A stretch of 64,000 bases of DNA from an uncultured Oleispira sp. Lineage in GTDB: Bacteria; Pseudomonadota; Gammaproteobacteria; Pseudomonadales; Oceanobacteraceae. The stretch lies in assembly GCA_913019965.1 (NCBI GenBank), contig CAJVZR010000001.1, forward strand, positions 62,001 through 126,000. The letters run 5' to 3'. A program made the translations under genes and the position numbers. The notes under the pieces are model-generated. The model was given only the letters and a program-made list of their open reading frames with translations. It did not search any database and was not told where the DNA came from. Shown here one piece after another: positions 43,029-52,361 of this stretch (positions are counted from its first letter, which is position 1; each line of letters starts with the position of its first letter).

Positions 43029-44597
43029 CTAGTGACTCGTCCCCCGCTCATACTGGGTTTTATTCCACACATTGTATTTACCAGAAGGCTTAACCATGGG
43101 TAAGCGCTTTTCTTCTTTTAGAGTATTGGCGTCATAAACAATGATCTCGCCATCCATGTCCCAAATACTCAGAATCACCTTACTACCGTCTTTATTGAAT
43201 TCAACGTGAGCAGCGGTTTTACCCGGCGATGGCCGCAACGTTTTCACAATCTCTAACGTCGCTTTATCAATTACATGAACGGCTTCTTTGTTCGGGCCAA
43301 AGAATACATCTACCCAGGCATACGGTGATTTTTCATGGCTGCGCATGAAGAAGCCTGGGCCTTCCGTTTTGATTTCTTTGATTACTTTCCACGTTTGCAT
43401 ATCGATAACGGAGACCTTGCCTTCTTTCAAGTTCGGTGAGGCCAGAACTTGCTTCATTACCGTTTGGCCCCTGCTGTCTTTTACTGGATAGTCCCAAGTT
43501 ATGCCCGAACCAAGGTGTGGCATACCCGGCAATGGAATTTGGTTTACCACCTTACCTAAATCCAGATCCACAACTTGGCCGCCGATCGCATCGCGAGAAG
43601 CGCCAATTAATAATTTATAATCAGGGTCAAAGAAGAAGTCGTCTAAATAATCATCGACTGTAATTTTGCGAATTTCAGCCGGTTTACCATCGACTGGGTA
43701 TGGAATTTCCCATACTTCTTTCAAATCTTTTAACGCTGCAATATAAGTATTACGAGGTGGCGCGTTATAAACCGCACTCACTCGCGAGTTGGTGCCTTCG
43801 TCATTCACGACAGGATAAACTTTCATTAAATCGAGGCTTTCGGCGTCGAACATGACTAGGTTATTGGGTAAATAATTACCCACAATGACGGACTTGCCAT
43901 CAGATGAAATGGCAAGGTTACGGGTATTAATTCCTGCACGCACTTCCGCAACAACTTTTAGGTTATAAATATCATATTTGGTAATCCAGCCATCACGAGA
44001 AGCGAAATAAACGAAGCGGCCATCCGGTGAGTATTTGGGCCCACCGTGTAAGGCAAAGCGGCTTTTGAAACGATGAATAGGTTCGAAAGTATCGCCATTT
44101 AATAAGGTGACGTGATGATCCCCAAGCTCAACCACTAAAAACAAGTTCATGAGATCGGCTTCGAACACAGTCTTGCTCGGCAGCTCGTCTTTTTTATAAG
44201 AAACCACTTGGGTAGACAGAATATCTTTCTCTGTCCACGTGGGTGTCATCGTTGGTTTTGTATAAATATAATCAACCAGCGCTTTGCGTTGGTCTTCGTT
44301 CAGTACGTTTTTAAATGCTGGCATTTGCGTAGCCGCACGCCCCTCTGCAATCACCTTAGTCGCTTTATTTTTACGCAAGCGCTTTAGGTTATCAGGTAAG
44401 AGCGCGGGCCCCATAGCACCTAAACGCTCGCTGCCATGACAGGCGGCGCAATGCGCGGTGTAGTCTAGTTTGACCTGTGCAGCAGACTCGGCTGAAACTT
44501 CGGTAATTTCTTCAGCTTGAACTAACAAAGCCGAGCCGCTGATGACTGCACCAATAAGTACTAGATGGCCAATCGTCGAAAATTTATTCTTTAACAT
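43029..44597 (-). CDS. nirN: NirN, cytochrome cd1-like dihydro-heme d1 dehydrogenase
   Basis: N-terminal 'CAACHGSERLGAMGPALLPDNL' cytochrome c plus d1-type propeller; end of the nir operon. Confidence 0.92.
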   Translation of the reverse strand: MLKNKFSTIGHLVLIGAVISGSALLVQAEEITEVSAESAAQVKLDYTAHCAACHGSERLGAMGPALLPDNLKRLRKNKATKVIAEGRAATQMPAFKNVLNEDQRKALVDYIYTKPTMTPTWTEKDILSTQVVSYKKDELPSKTVFEADLMNLFLVVELGDHHVTLLNGDTFEPIHRFKSRFALHGGPKYSPDGRFVYFASRDGWITKYDIYNLKVVAEVRAGINTRNLAISSDGKSVIVGNYLPNNLVMFDAESLDLMKVYPVVNDEGTNSRVSAVYNAPPRNTYIAALKDLKEVWEIPYPVDGKPAEIRKITVDDYLDDFFFDPDYKLLIGASRDAIGGQVVDLDLGKVVNQIPLPGMPHLGSGITWDYPVKDSRGQTVMKQVLASPNLKEGKVSVIDMQTWKVIKEIKTEGPGFFMRSHEKSPYAWVDVFFGPNKEAVHVIDKATLEIVKTLRPSPGKTAAHVEFNKDGSKVILSIWDMDGEIIVYDANTLKEEKRLPMVKPSGKYNVWNKTQYERGTSH

Positions 44598-44620
44598 CTC
44601 TTATCCTTAACCAGAGAGGC

Positions 44621-45496
44621 TTAGCAAGCCTGTGGCTCTGATGACTCTGCATTGATTCGCGCATTCTCAGCGGACATTTTTGCATTTTTCTCAGCAATAC
44701 TTACCACTTCACCAACAATCATCATTGTCGGTGGCTTTAAGCCATTATCTTTAATCGCCTGAGGTAATTCAGAGAGCGTGGTAAAAACGGTACGTTGTTG
44801 TAATGTTGTGCCTCGCTCGATTAGTCCTACTGGGGTATCCGCCCCACGCCCTTGTGCTTGTAAGCTATCAGAAATTAACTGGGCATTATTTAGGCCCATG
44901 TAAAACACCACGGTTCTGTCATCGCTGGCTAGCGCTTTCCAATCTAACTCTAATTTTCCATCGTGTTTTATATGCCCAGTCGCCAGCGTGACGGATTGGG
45001 CAAAGTCGCGGTGTGTTAGAGGAAATCCTGCATAAGCCGAGCAGCCCGATGCGGCAGTAATACCGGGGACTATGATAGATTCAATTTGGTAGTTCATTAG
45101 ATATTCGACTTCTTCGCCACCGCGGCCGAATATATAGGGGTCGCCACCTTTTAAGCGTACAACACGCTTACCTAACTTAGCTTGATCGACTAATACTTGA
45201 TTTGTTTGCTCTTGAGTCAGCACATGCTCTTTGCAGCTTTTACCGGCATTAATTAATTCTGCTTTCGCTGGTTTGAGCGCAGCGATTTCGTCAGAGACTA
45301 AACGGTCGCATACCAGCACATCGGCTTGCTGAATTAACATTAGTGCATTTAAGGTTAATAAACCGGGGTCACCTGGACCTGCTCCGATTAACGCGACTTG
45401 GCCAGGTTGTAATTGTGGAATACGTGACATGATATGGGAGGGTAAAACCACGTTAACCATTTTTTTATTTCCTATTACTTCTTGAATCTCAGACAT
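44621..45496 (-). CDS. nirE: Uroporphyrinogen-III C-methyltransferase NirE
   Basis: 'ALIGAGPGDPGLLTLNALMLIQQADVLVCDRLVS', 'RLKGGDPYIFGRGGEE'. Confidence 0.93.
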   Translation of the reverse strand: MSEIQEVIGNKKMVNVVLPSHIMSRIPQLQPGQVALIGAGPGDPGLLTLNALMLIQQADVLVCDRLVSDEIAALKPAKAELINAGKSCKEHVLTQEQTNQVLVDQAKLGKRVVRLKGGDPYIFGRGGEEVEYLMNYQIESIIVPGITAASGCSAYAGFPLTHRDFAQSVTLATGHIKHDGKLELDWKALASDDRTVVFYMGLNNAQLISDSLQAQGRGADTPVGLIERGTTLQQRTVFTTLSELPQAIKDNGLKPPTMMIVGEVVSIAEKNAKMSAENARINAESSEPQAC

Positions 45497-45546
45497 CGGT
45501 AATCTCCATTAAGCTTCTTATCGGCTTTCTGCAGTTCTTTGTTTTT

Positions 45547-46779
45547 TTAAATATTGACTGCATTTATAAATTGTTGCTTCTTTTCAACAGCGGCGGCATG
45601 CTCGACGCTCGGAAGTGGCATGCGCTCGTCTTCTTCGCTTTCGACACCAATTTCTTCATTGGATAAATAACAGGCTGGGTCTTCTGCCCATGGGTCGTCG
45701 GTTAATGAATACGCACGCACTCGAGTATTACCACCACAAATTTTTAAGTACTTACATTCACCACAACGTCCTTTAACCGGGCGTGGTGACATGCGAAACC
45801 CTTTCATGAGTTCGTCATCTGGGTTAGCCCAAATTTCCGAAAACTTTTTATCGCGCACATTTCCTAGGTTATAGTCCCACCAGAAAGTATCAGGGTGAAC
45901 GGTACCAAGGTTATCGATATTGGAAATGTTGACACCGGATGAATTCCCACCCCAGTTTTCTAACCGCTGACGTAATGCATCCACTTCTTCAGGCACATTT
46001 TTTTCGGCCCACTGTAATAAGTACGGGCCATCGGCGTCGTTATTACCCGTGACATATTCGCGTTCAACACCCTGTTTTAGCTCATTCCAGCTGCGTTCAA
46101 AAATCATATCTAACGCATCGCGAGTCATTTGGTGAAAGACATCACGTTTACGATTGCGCTTGCCTCGACCTGCGTAGTTTAGATGGGAAAGATAAAATTT
46201 ATCTAAATCGTACTCGTCCATTAGGTCGAGTATCTGAGGTAACTCGTGGGCATTATCTTGAGTTAGAGTAAAGCGAAGCCCTACTTTAATGCCTTTTTCT
46301 TGGCACAGTTTAATGCCCGCCATGGACTCTTTGAAAGCGCCTTTACGCTGGCGGAATTCATCATGAGTCGCTTCGATACCATCGATGCTCACGCCTATGT
46401 AGTCGTAATTGGCTTCGGCAATTTTATCGATATTAGACTCGTCGATTAACGTACCATTACTGGAAAGCCCAACATAAAACCCCATGTCTTTAGCACGCTT
46501 AGAGATATCCCAAATGTCGGGGCGCAGAAGCGGTTCACCCCCAGAAAGAATGAGTACGGGCACTTTGAATTCTTTTAGATCGTCCATCACGCTATAGACT
46601 TCGTTGGTCGATAATTCGCCCTTAAAGTCGATATCCGCCGAGATGGAATAGCAGTGTTTACAGGTTAAATTACAGCGGCGAATTAAGTTCCAAATAACCA
46701 CCGGTCCTGGCGGCTTTCGTGCAGGGCCAACAGGAGACGGCGTATGCAGTGTTTTCATGTATTGAGTAATGCGAAACAT
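45547..46779 (-). CDS. nirJ: Heme d1 biosynthesis radical SAM protein NirJ
   Basis: 'CNLTCKHCYS' radical SAM motif; C-terminal Cys-rich 'GRCGECKYLKICGGNTRVRAY'. Confidence 0.95.
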   Translation of the reverse strand: MFRITQYMKTLHTPSPVGPARKPPGPVVIWNLIRRCNLTCKHCYSISADIDFKGELSTNEVYSVMDDLKEFKVPVLILSGGEPLLRPDIWDISKRAKDMGFYVGLSSNGTLIDESNIDKIAEANYDYIGVSIDGIEATHDEFRQRKGAFKESMAGIKLCQEKGIKVGLRFTLTQDNAHELPQILDLMDEYDLDKFYLSHLNYAGRGKRNRKRDVFHQMTRDALDMIFERSWNELKQGVEREYVTGNNDADGPYLLQWAEKNVPEEVDALRQRLENWGGNSSGVNISNIDNLGTVHPDTFWWDYNLGNVRDKKFSEIWANPDDELMKGFRMSPRPVKGRCGECKYLKICGGNTRVRAYSLTDDPWAEDPACYLSNEEIGVESEEDERMPLPSVEHAAAVEKKQQFINAVNI

Positions 46780-46780
46780 G

Positions 46781-47395
46781 TTATTTATCTCCTGGGTTTT
46801 CTGGATCGGTCTTTTTAGTAAGACGCATACCGGTTTTTTTCAGAATCTTTGAGCTGTATAAAATCTGATTGCCTAAGCATGAATTGCCTAGAATGGCTTT
46901 CAGTTTTTCTGCTCGCTCTTCTACTTGTGCACGTTCAGTACCGTGAACCATGGCAAATAAATTATACGACCAATAGGGTTCATGTCGTGGACGCTGATAA
47001 CAGTGGCTCACGTAAGGCAGCTCACCAATTTGACGACCGAGGCGCTTGATGTCCTCGTCTTTTACGTTCCATACCGTCATGCCGTTGGCTTTAAAGCCAA
47101 TGCGATAATGGTTTGGAATCACTGCGATGCGACGAATAATGCCGTGTTCTAACATTTTCTCTAAGCGACAAATCACTTCATCTTCGGTAATGCCCACTTC
47201 TTCACCAATGACTTGATAAGGACGCTCGCTTACTGGAAGACCTTCTTGAGTAGCCATCACCAATGCACGATCAATTTCCGTTAAAATAAATTCTTCATGC
47301 TGTTTTGTTGCGTTGCTTTCTTTCGGATTAAAACTTTCTTTCGGGTTAAAGCTATCTTTAGCATCTGGTCTAGAGAGCAAATCTAAGTCCAACAT
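46781..47395 (-). CDS. nirH: Siroheme decarboxylase subunit NirH (Lrp/AsnC-like)
   Basis: 'LPVSERPYQVIGEEVGITEDEVICRLEKMLEHGIIRRIAVIPNHYRIGF'; order D-L-G-H; start moved to MLDLDLL with RBS GGAGGAG. Confidence 0.85.
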   Translation of the reverse strand: MLDLDLLSRPDAKDSFNPKESFNPKESNATKQHEEFILTEIDRALVMATQEGLPVSERPYQVIGEEVGITEDEVICRLEKMLEHGIIRRIAVIPNHYRIGFKANGMTVWNVKDEDIKRLGRQIGELPYVSHCYQRPRHEPYWSYNLFAMVHGTERAQVEERAEKLKAILGNSCLGNQILYSSKILKKTGMRLTKKTDPENPGDK

Positions 47396-47840
47396 AGAAC
47401 TCCTCCTCTTTTGGCATATTAAATACGTGATAGCCAGTCTTTGCTTCCATCTCTTCAATGCATTCGGCGATGCCTTCAGGGGTTTCTGTGGCTAATACAA
47501 ACCACATGTTTAATTCATGCTCGCGACGATAATTATGAGCGACTTCGGAAAAAGCATTAACTTGTTCATTGACCCTTTCGTAATCTTCTTCTTCGACTTT
47601 CATGGCCGCTAAGGTTAGACCACCGCCCATACGTTCAGCTTGATACATAGGGCCAAAACGACTTAAGGTGCCTTCATCTAACAACGCTTGAATGCGCTGC
47701 ATGATTTCTGCTTCGCTAGCCTCAACCCCCATCTCTGCTAATTGCTGCGATACCGTCAGAAAGGGTCTAGCCGTCAAAGGAAAACCGTCTTGTAATAAAT
47801 TAATTAACTTTTTATCTAACTCATTCATAACGCGACTCAT
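47370..47840 (-). CDS. nirG: Siroheme decarboxylase subunit NirG (Lrp/AsnC-like)
   Basis: 'FPLTARPFLTVSQQLAEMGVEASEAEIMQRIQALLDEGTLSRFGPM'; start at MSRVMNELD. Confidence 0.85.
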   Translation of the reverse strand: MSRVMNELDKKLINLLQDGFPLTARPFLTVSQQLAEMGVEASEAEIMQRIQALLDEGTLSRFGPMYQAERMGGGLTLAAMKVEEEDYERVNEQVNAFSEVAHNYRREHELNMWFVLATETPEGIAECIEEMEAKTGYHVFNMPKEEEFYVGLRFAL

Positions 47841-48349
47841 AGTGCAACTCCACCCACAGTAGAAGTTGGTTGAACGTATTGACCACCGCACTGTTTGAAT
47901 AATTTGTAACTAAATAAAACGTCCCGTCCAAAACCGCTTAAGCCATTTTGCTCTACGATGTCGGCCAGTTGTTGTAATACGGTTTCACGATCTTGGCCAT
48001 GAATCATGCTGAACAAGTTATAATTCCAGTGTGGTAACTGACGAGGACGTTGGTAGCATAAAGTGACTGCGTCACATAAACTCAATAACTCACCAACCTC
48101 ATCAACTTTGTTATCGGGAATATCCCAAACCACCATGGCGTTAGCTTTATAGCCTAGGCTGTGATGCTTAACGACCAAACCAAAACGTTTTATTAATCCG
48201 TCTTCTTGCCAATCATTGATGGTTTGCATTACTTGATCTTCGGTTAACCCTAACTCTTCAGCCAAGGTTAAATAAGGCTGTTCGGTAAGCGGCAAACCAT
48301 TTTGAATCGCTTTGCGTAAACGTAATTGTGAGATCTCATCCATATTCAT
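47837..48349 (-). CDS. nirL: Siroheme decarboxylase subunit NirL (Lrp/AsnC-like)
   Basis: 'LPLTEQPYLTLAEELGLTEDQVMQTINDWQEDGLIKRFGLVVKHHSLGYKANAMVVWD'. Confidence 0.85.
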   Translation of the reverse strand: MNMDEISQLRLRKAIQNGLPLTEQPYLTLAEELGLTEDQVMQTINDWQEDGLIKRFGLVVKHHSLGYKANAMVVWDIPDNKVDEVGELLSLCDAVTLCYQRPRQLPHWNYNLFSMIHGQDRETVLQQLADIVEQNGLSGFGRDVLFSYKLFKQCGGQYVQPTSTVGGVAL

Positions 48350-48359
48350 TCCAACCTAA

Positions 48360-48842
48360 TCACTGCCACTTTTTATTTATTGCCACTTCACTTTGAAGCC
48401 ACTTGACCTTAAAACCTAAGTCAATGAAATAACTCTTCACCATGGGTAACGACATCACTTTATAGCCGCCACTCAATTCAATCGCTTTCAGACTGTTTTG
48501 TAATTGATCTTGGTCAGGTGCAGTCACAACAAACCAAAGATTGTATTCATGCTCACGAGCATAGTTATGATTGACACCTTCAAATGCGTTTACACGCTCG
48601 GCCACTGCGGCTAATTCGTTTTCTGGCACGGCCATCGCCGCTAAGGTACTAGCGCCCGCTTTTTTATGATTGAACACAGGGCCAACTCGAGATAATGCGC
48701 CACTGGCTTTCAAATCTTTGAGTTCAGCAATTACGTCTTGCTCAAGACACCCCAATCGCTGGGCCATATCAAAATAAGGACGCGACGTTACCGGTAAACC
48801 TTTTTGGTATTCATCGATTAGTTGTTGCTGTAAAAGATTCAT
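48360..48842 (-). CDS. nirD: Siroheme decarboxylase subunit NirD (Lrp/AsnC-like)
   Basis: 'LPVTSRPYFDMAQRLGCLEQDVIAELKDLKASGALSRVGPVFNHKKAGASTLAAM'. Confidence 0.85.
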   Translation of the reverse strand: MNLLQQQLIDEYQKGLPVTSRPYFDMAQRLGCLEQDVIAELKDLKASGALSRVGPVFNHKKAGASTLAAMAVPENELAAVAERVNAFEGVNHNYAREHEYNLWFVVTAPDQDQLQNSLKAIELSGGYKVMSLPMVKSYFIDLGFKVKWLQSEVAINKKWQ

Positions 48843-48854
48843 TTCATTCTCCTG

Positions 48855-50069
48855 TTACAGACCGATGATGTGGGCACGATTGGTAAAGAAAATACCGCTT
48901 GGGCTTTCCGCTTGGAAACACGTATCTTCAACAAAGGTCTCGGTATCATAAATACACACTTTGTTTTCATCGCGCACGGAGGTCCAAAGCTTTTCACCAC
49001 GAGGATTAAACTCCATGTGCAATACCGCTTTACCGGGTTTTTTCTCATGAATGATTTTCAACGTTTCAGTTTCAATCACTTGCAGCGTATCGTTATTAGG
49101 GTAAGCAAAGTTTACCCAAACGTGGCGACCGTCGGGACGACCCATAACAAAAATAGGCTGGCCATGTACGGGAATCGCCGCTTCTTGCTGCCAGGTATCC
49201 ATATTCAAAACGAGCACTTCGTGACGCCCTACTGCGGGCACAAAGGCACGGTTACCGGAAATGGCCCAGCCTTCTAAATGCGGCATTTTATAAACCGGTA
49301 AACGCTTCTCTCCCATGCCATAATTTGGCAGTATGCGTTTTATGCCTTTTTCGGGATGCCACAAATCCAACATCGCCATACCGTCTTCACCGAATAGACC
49401 CGCTATGTAATAACGACCATCAGGGCTCATTAATGCGTCATAAGGTTTTAAGCCGACATCAAAATATTTTGTTATTTCAGGCTCTCCAGAGGATAGGTCT
49501 ACCAACCAAATTTCTGCCGAATCAAATAAACTGAAAACAAATTTATGACCTGGAGCATCGACTAAACCGACCGTTTTAGATTGTTTTCCGTCGCGGCCAA
49601 TTGCAGGAAGATCAAACTTTAACTCTAATGTGTGCGCATCAAATATTCGCACGCCACCGGGAGTATAATTAGAGACCGCAACCAATTTGCCATCTTGAGA
49701 AATCGCGCCTCCAATACTATTGCCACCTTGAATAATGCGCTTATCGATTTGTTGCTTGGTAATATCGACCTTTGTTAAACCACCATCACGGCCGAATACA
49801 TAAGCAAAACGTTCGTCACGGGAATAAACGATCGAGGCATGAGAAAGGTCACCTAACTGATCGATACGTGCTAGGCTGGTTTGACTTGTGGTGTTCACTA
49901 TTTGCACCGAGCCTGTTGCACGTTCAATGATGACCCCTAAATCCCCAGTAGCAACGGTTTCAACACTTTGGCTAGGCTCTGATAAAAGTGCACAACCCGA
50001 TAAAAGTACACCGCTTGATAAAACAACATTGCAGACGAATGCGGTTATTACATTTTTCTTAAACATCAT
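48855..50069 (-). CDS. nirF: NirF heme d1 biosynthesis protein (lipoprotein)
   Basis: Lipobox 'LLSGCALL', d1-propeller 'GDLGVIIERATGSVQIVNT', no N-terminal CxxCH. Confidence 0.92.
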   Translation of the reverse strand: MMFKKNVITAFVCNVVLSSGVLLSGCALLSEPSQSVETVATGDLGVIIERATGSVQIVNTTSQTSLARIDQLGDLSHASIVYSRDERFAYVFGRDGGLTKVDITKQQIDKRIIQGGNSIGGAISQDGKLVAVSNYTPGGVRIFDAHTLELKFDLPAIGRDGKQSKTVGLVDAPGHKFVFSLFDSAEIWLVDLSSGEPEITKYFDVGLKPYDALMSPDGRYYIAGLFGEDGMAMLDLWHPEKGIKRILPNYGMGEKRLPVYKMPHLEGWAISGNRAFVPAVGRHEVLVLNMDTWQQEAAIPVHGQPIFVMGRPDGRHVWVNFAYPNNDTLQVIETETLKIIHEKKPGKAVLHMEFNPRGEKLWTSVRDENKVCIYDTETFVEDTCFQAESPSGIFFTNRAHIIGL

Positions 50070-50390
50070 TTATTCAATTCCTTCTTTCAGTTGGTCAACC
50101 AACCATTCAATTTCTACGCTGTTCAAAATGCCATCCCAAGCAGGCATAGCTAACGTTTCACGGCCGTACTTAATAGTGTTTTCTAAAATATAATCGGGTG
50201 TTTTAATAAGCGTTGCGGGTAATAGCGCGGGGCCCAAGCCACCCTTCATGGTCATACCATGACAAGAGCCGCAATCTTGTTTTAATAAGTGCATAAGCTC
50301 ATCTTGGCGCTCTGGGGAGACGGCATAACTATTAAATGGCAGAGCCAACATAACGGGCATAACGAACAGAACAATAAATAACTTTTTCAT
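50070..50390 (-). CDS. nirC: Cytochrome c NirC
   Basis: Signal peptide and 'CGSCHGMTMKGGLGPALLPATL'; directly upstream of nirF. Confidence 0.88.
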   Translation of the reverse strand: MKKLFIVLFVMPVMLALPFNSYAVSPERQDELMHLLKQDCGSCHGMTMKGGLGPALLPATLIKTPDYILENTIKYGRETLAMPAWDGILNSVEIEWLVDQLKEGIE

Positions 50391-50489
50391 GTTTTTAAAA
50401 CGCCTCCACTTTTGCCTTTCGTCTTTTCTTTAGAATGAAAAAAGTATAAAGGGAAATAACCGTAGAGATAACACTGACTTAGCTTTTAG

Positions 50490-50503
50490 ATGACTCACAT
50501 CAA
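50490..50503. promoter_or_regulatory. FNR/DNR-type box upstream of nirC operon
   Basis: ATGACtcacATCAA, about 100 bp upstream of the nirC start. Confidence 0.55.
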
Positions 50504-50643
50504 GCAATTTGAAAAGTATTTTTAGACTACAAACTTGGTTTTAATCACGCTCTATTTTAGAGCGTTAAAACACTGATTTAGAACAAGTTTTTAGGGTTAA
50601 GCCAAGGTTTTATAACTGACTAAAATAGTCTGATTTAGAAGGG

Positions 50644-51093
50644 CTATACGACCCTAAAATAAGGCAAGCGAGAGGACATAGCACGAGCAAGATTGATCAT
50701 TCCCCACATCACAAATGAGGTGTGCATAATAGTGAAATATAAAATGATCACGGGCCATGCTTGAGTCGCATTTTCCATTAAAAAATAAATCGATGAGCAG
50801 CCACCCAGAACGCAGCAGCCACCGATAACCGATAACCAAAAGGCCGTCTTTGCATGGGACTGGTCGAGTTCCTTTTGACTAATACTGGTTTCAATTATTC
50901 GCCTTTGCTTTAGATCTTTGCAGTCGTCTAAATTCAAATCTAAAGCATCCCGAATTTTTTGTTTATCGCCGGCTCGCCAGACAAGCTGGCGATACAAGAA
51001 TGCGAGTAACAAAAAAGAGAATCCGGGCAGAGCCAACAGATTGGCTAAATACAATGCTTGCGCTTGTACGGATTTATTCATCAATACAGGCAT
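50644..51093 (-). CDS. Hypothetical membrane protein downstream of nirQ
   Basis: 149 aa with about three TM; overlaps the nirQ stop region. Confidence 0.7.
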   Translation of the reverse strand: MPVLMNKSVQAQALYLANLLALPGFSFLLLAFLYRQLVWRAGDKQKIRDALDLNLDDCKDLKQRRIIETSISQKELDQSHAKTAFWLSVIGGCCVLGGCSSIYFLMENATQAWPVIILYFTIMHTSFVMWGMINLARAMSSRLPYFRVV

Positions 51094-51895
51094 CGATGAC
51101 TGTTTTTAATGCCGCAACGGTCGCTTCATCATCGGATAATGGCTCTGCCATTGCTGCGTAGCAGGCTTGCTTAATATCAATACCACTCACCACCAGTTTA
51201 GCAGCATAGATTAATAAACGCGTCGATGCGGCTTCTTCCAGATCGTGATCTTTTAGATTACGCAAGGCAGCGCCTAAACGTACAAGTTGCTGAACCAATT
51301 CAATCGGTGCACCACTTTCTTGAGCCACAATTTTCGCTTCAACATCAGTGCTTGGGTAATCAAAACTCATCGCCATGAAACGTTGGCGGGTACTGGGTTT
51401 CATACCTTTAATAAGGTTCTGATAACCAGGGTTGTAAGAGACGACCAACATAAATCCTGGAGCGGCTTCTAAATATTCACCGGTACGTTCAATTGGCAAT
51501 ACGCGTCGATCATCCGCCAATGGGTGTAATACCACAGTGGTATCTTTGCGCGCTTCAACCACCTCATCGAGATAACAGATCCCACCTTCACGCACAGCCT
51601 TGCTCAGAGGGCCATCTTGCCAGTAAGTGCCTTCAGGGCCAATTAGGTGGCGCCCGACTAAATCAGCAGCGGTGAGATCATCGTGACACGATACTGTATA
51701 AAGTGGTCGCCCTAGCTTCTCAGCCATAGCGGCGATAAAACGGGTTTTACCACAACCTGTGGGGCCTTTAATCAATACAGGCAGATTGTTTTGGTAAGCA
51801 TGGGTAAACAGATCGACTTCGTTACCCTGAGGCTCGTAATACAGGTCGTCAGCCTTATTACCATCAGAATTATTTACAGCAATTTCAATCGTCAT
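51074..51895 (-). CDS. nirQ: NirQ/NorQ MoxR-type AAA+ ATPase
   Basis: Walker A 'LIKGPTGCGKTRFIAAMAEKL', 'GICYLDEVVEARKDTTVVLHPLADDRR'. Confidence 0.92.
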   Translation of the reverse strand: MTIEIAVNNSDGNKADDLYYEPQGNEVDLFTHAYQNNLPVLIKGPTGCGKTRFIAAMAEKLGRPLYTVSCHDDLTAADLVGRHLIGPEGTYWQDGPLSKAVREGGICYLDEVVEARKDTTVVLHPLADDRRVLPIERTGEYLEAAPGFMLVVSYNPGYQNLIKGMKPSTRQRFMAMSFDYPSTDVEAKIVAQESGAPIELVQQLVRLGAALRNLKDHDLEEAASTRLLIYAAKLVVSGIDIKQACYAAMAEPLSDDEATVAALKTVIDACIDE

Positions 51896-51963
51896 AGTCT
51901 TTCCTCACGCTTATGACTTTATACAATATGCTGCTTATAGTAGTGAACTATTCGCAAAGGCTA

Positions 51964-51977
51964 TTGATTAGCATCAG
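51964..51977. promoter_or_regulatory. FNR/DNR-type box between nirQ and a zinc-ribbon ORF
   Basis: TTGATtagcATCAG, one mismatch to TTGAT-N4-ATCAA. Confidence 0.65.
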
Positions 51978-52061
51978 GTTTTAACGGGTTAATACGCAGT
52001 GTCAGGGAGTTTTGTGGCAAACTGCCAACATAGAAAATATTACTTATAAGTATGTGTTGAT

Positions 52062-52283
52062 ATGAAACAAGTAGAAAATAATGCAGAAATACAAGCTCCA
52101 CAGCGACAATGCGATAACTGCCAGGGTCAGGTTGGGATAAAAGATAAGATGTGCAGCCGCTGTGGATTCGCCTTATCTCCTATACGGAGTACTAAGGTTA
52201 AATGGCGTGGAATCAGCTTTCCCGTATTTGTCTTTTGGGTCTCGGTTTTTTGTGCTTTGATGATTCTTTGGTTACCTCGCTAA
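52062..52283 (+). CDS. Small zinc-ribbon, single-TM protein (DnrP-like?)
   Basis: 'CDNCQGQVGIKDKMCSRCGFAL' treble-clef ribbon plus a C-terminal TM. Confidence 0.7.
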   Translation: MKQVENNAEIQAPQRQCDNCQGQVGIKDKMCSRCGFALSPIRSTKVKWRGISFPVFVFWVSVFCALMILWLPR

Positions 52284-52361
52284 ATCCCCGCTATACTTAA
52301 TAATTGAACGGCCTTCAAATTACCGCTAACGCCTAAGCATAGAAGTCATGATCAATTTAAA

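Noticed and set aside
48870-49277. 135-aa plus-strand ORF antisense to nirF
   Set aside because: Long only because it shadows the nirF propeller codons; no domain or RBS.
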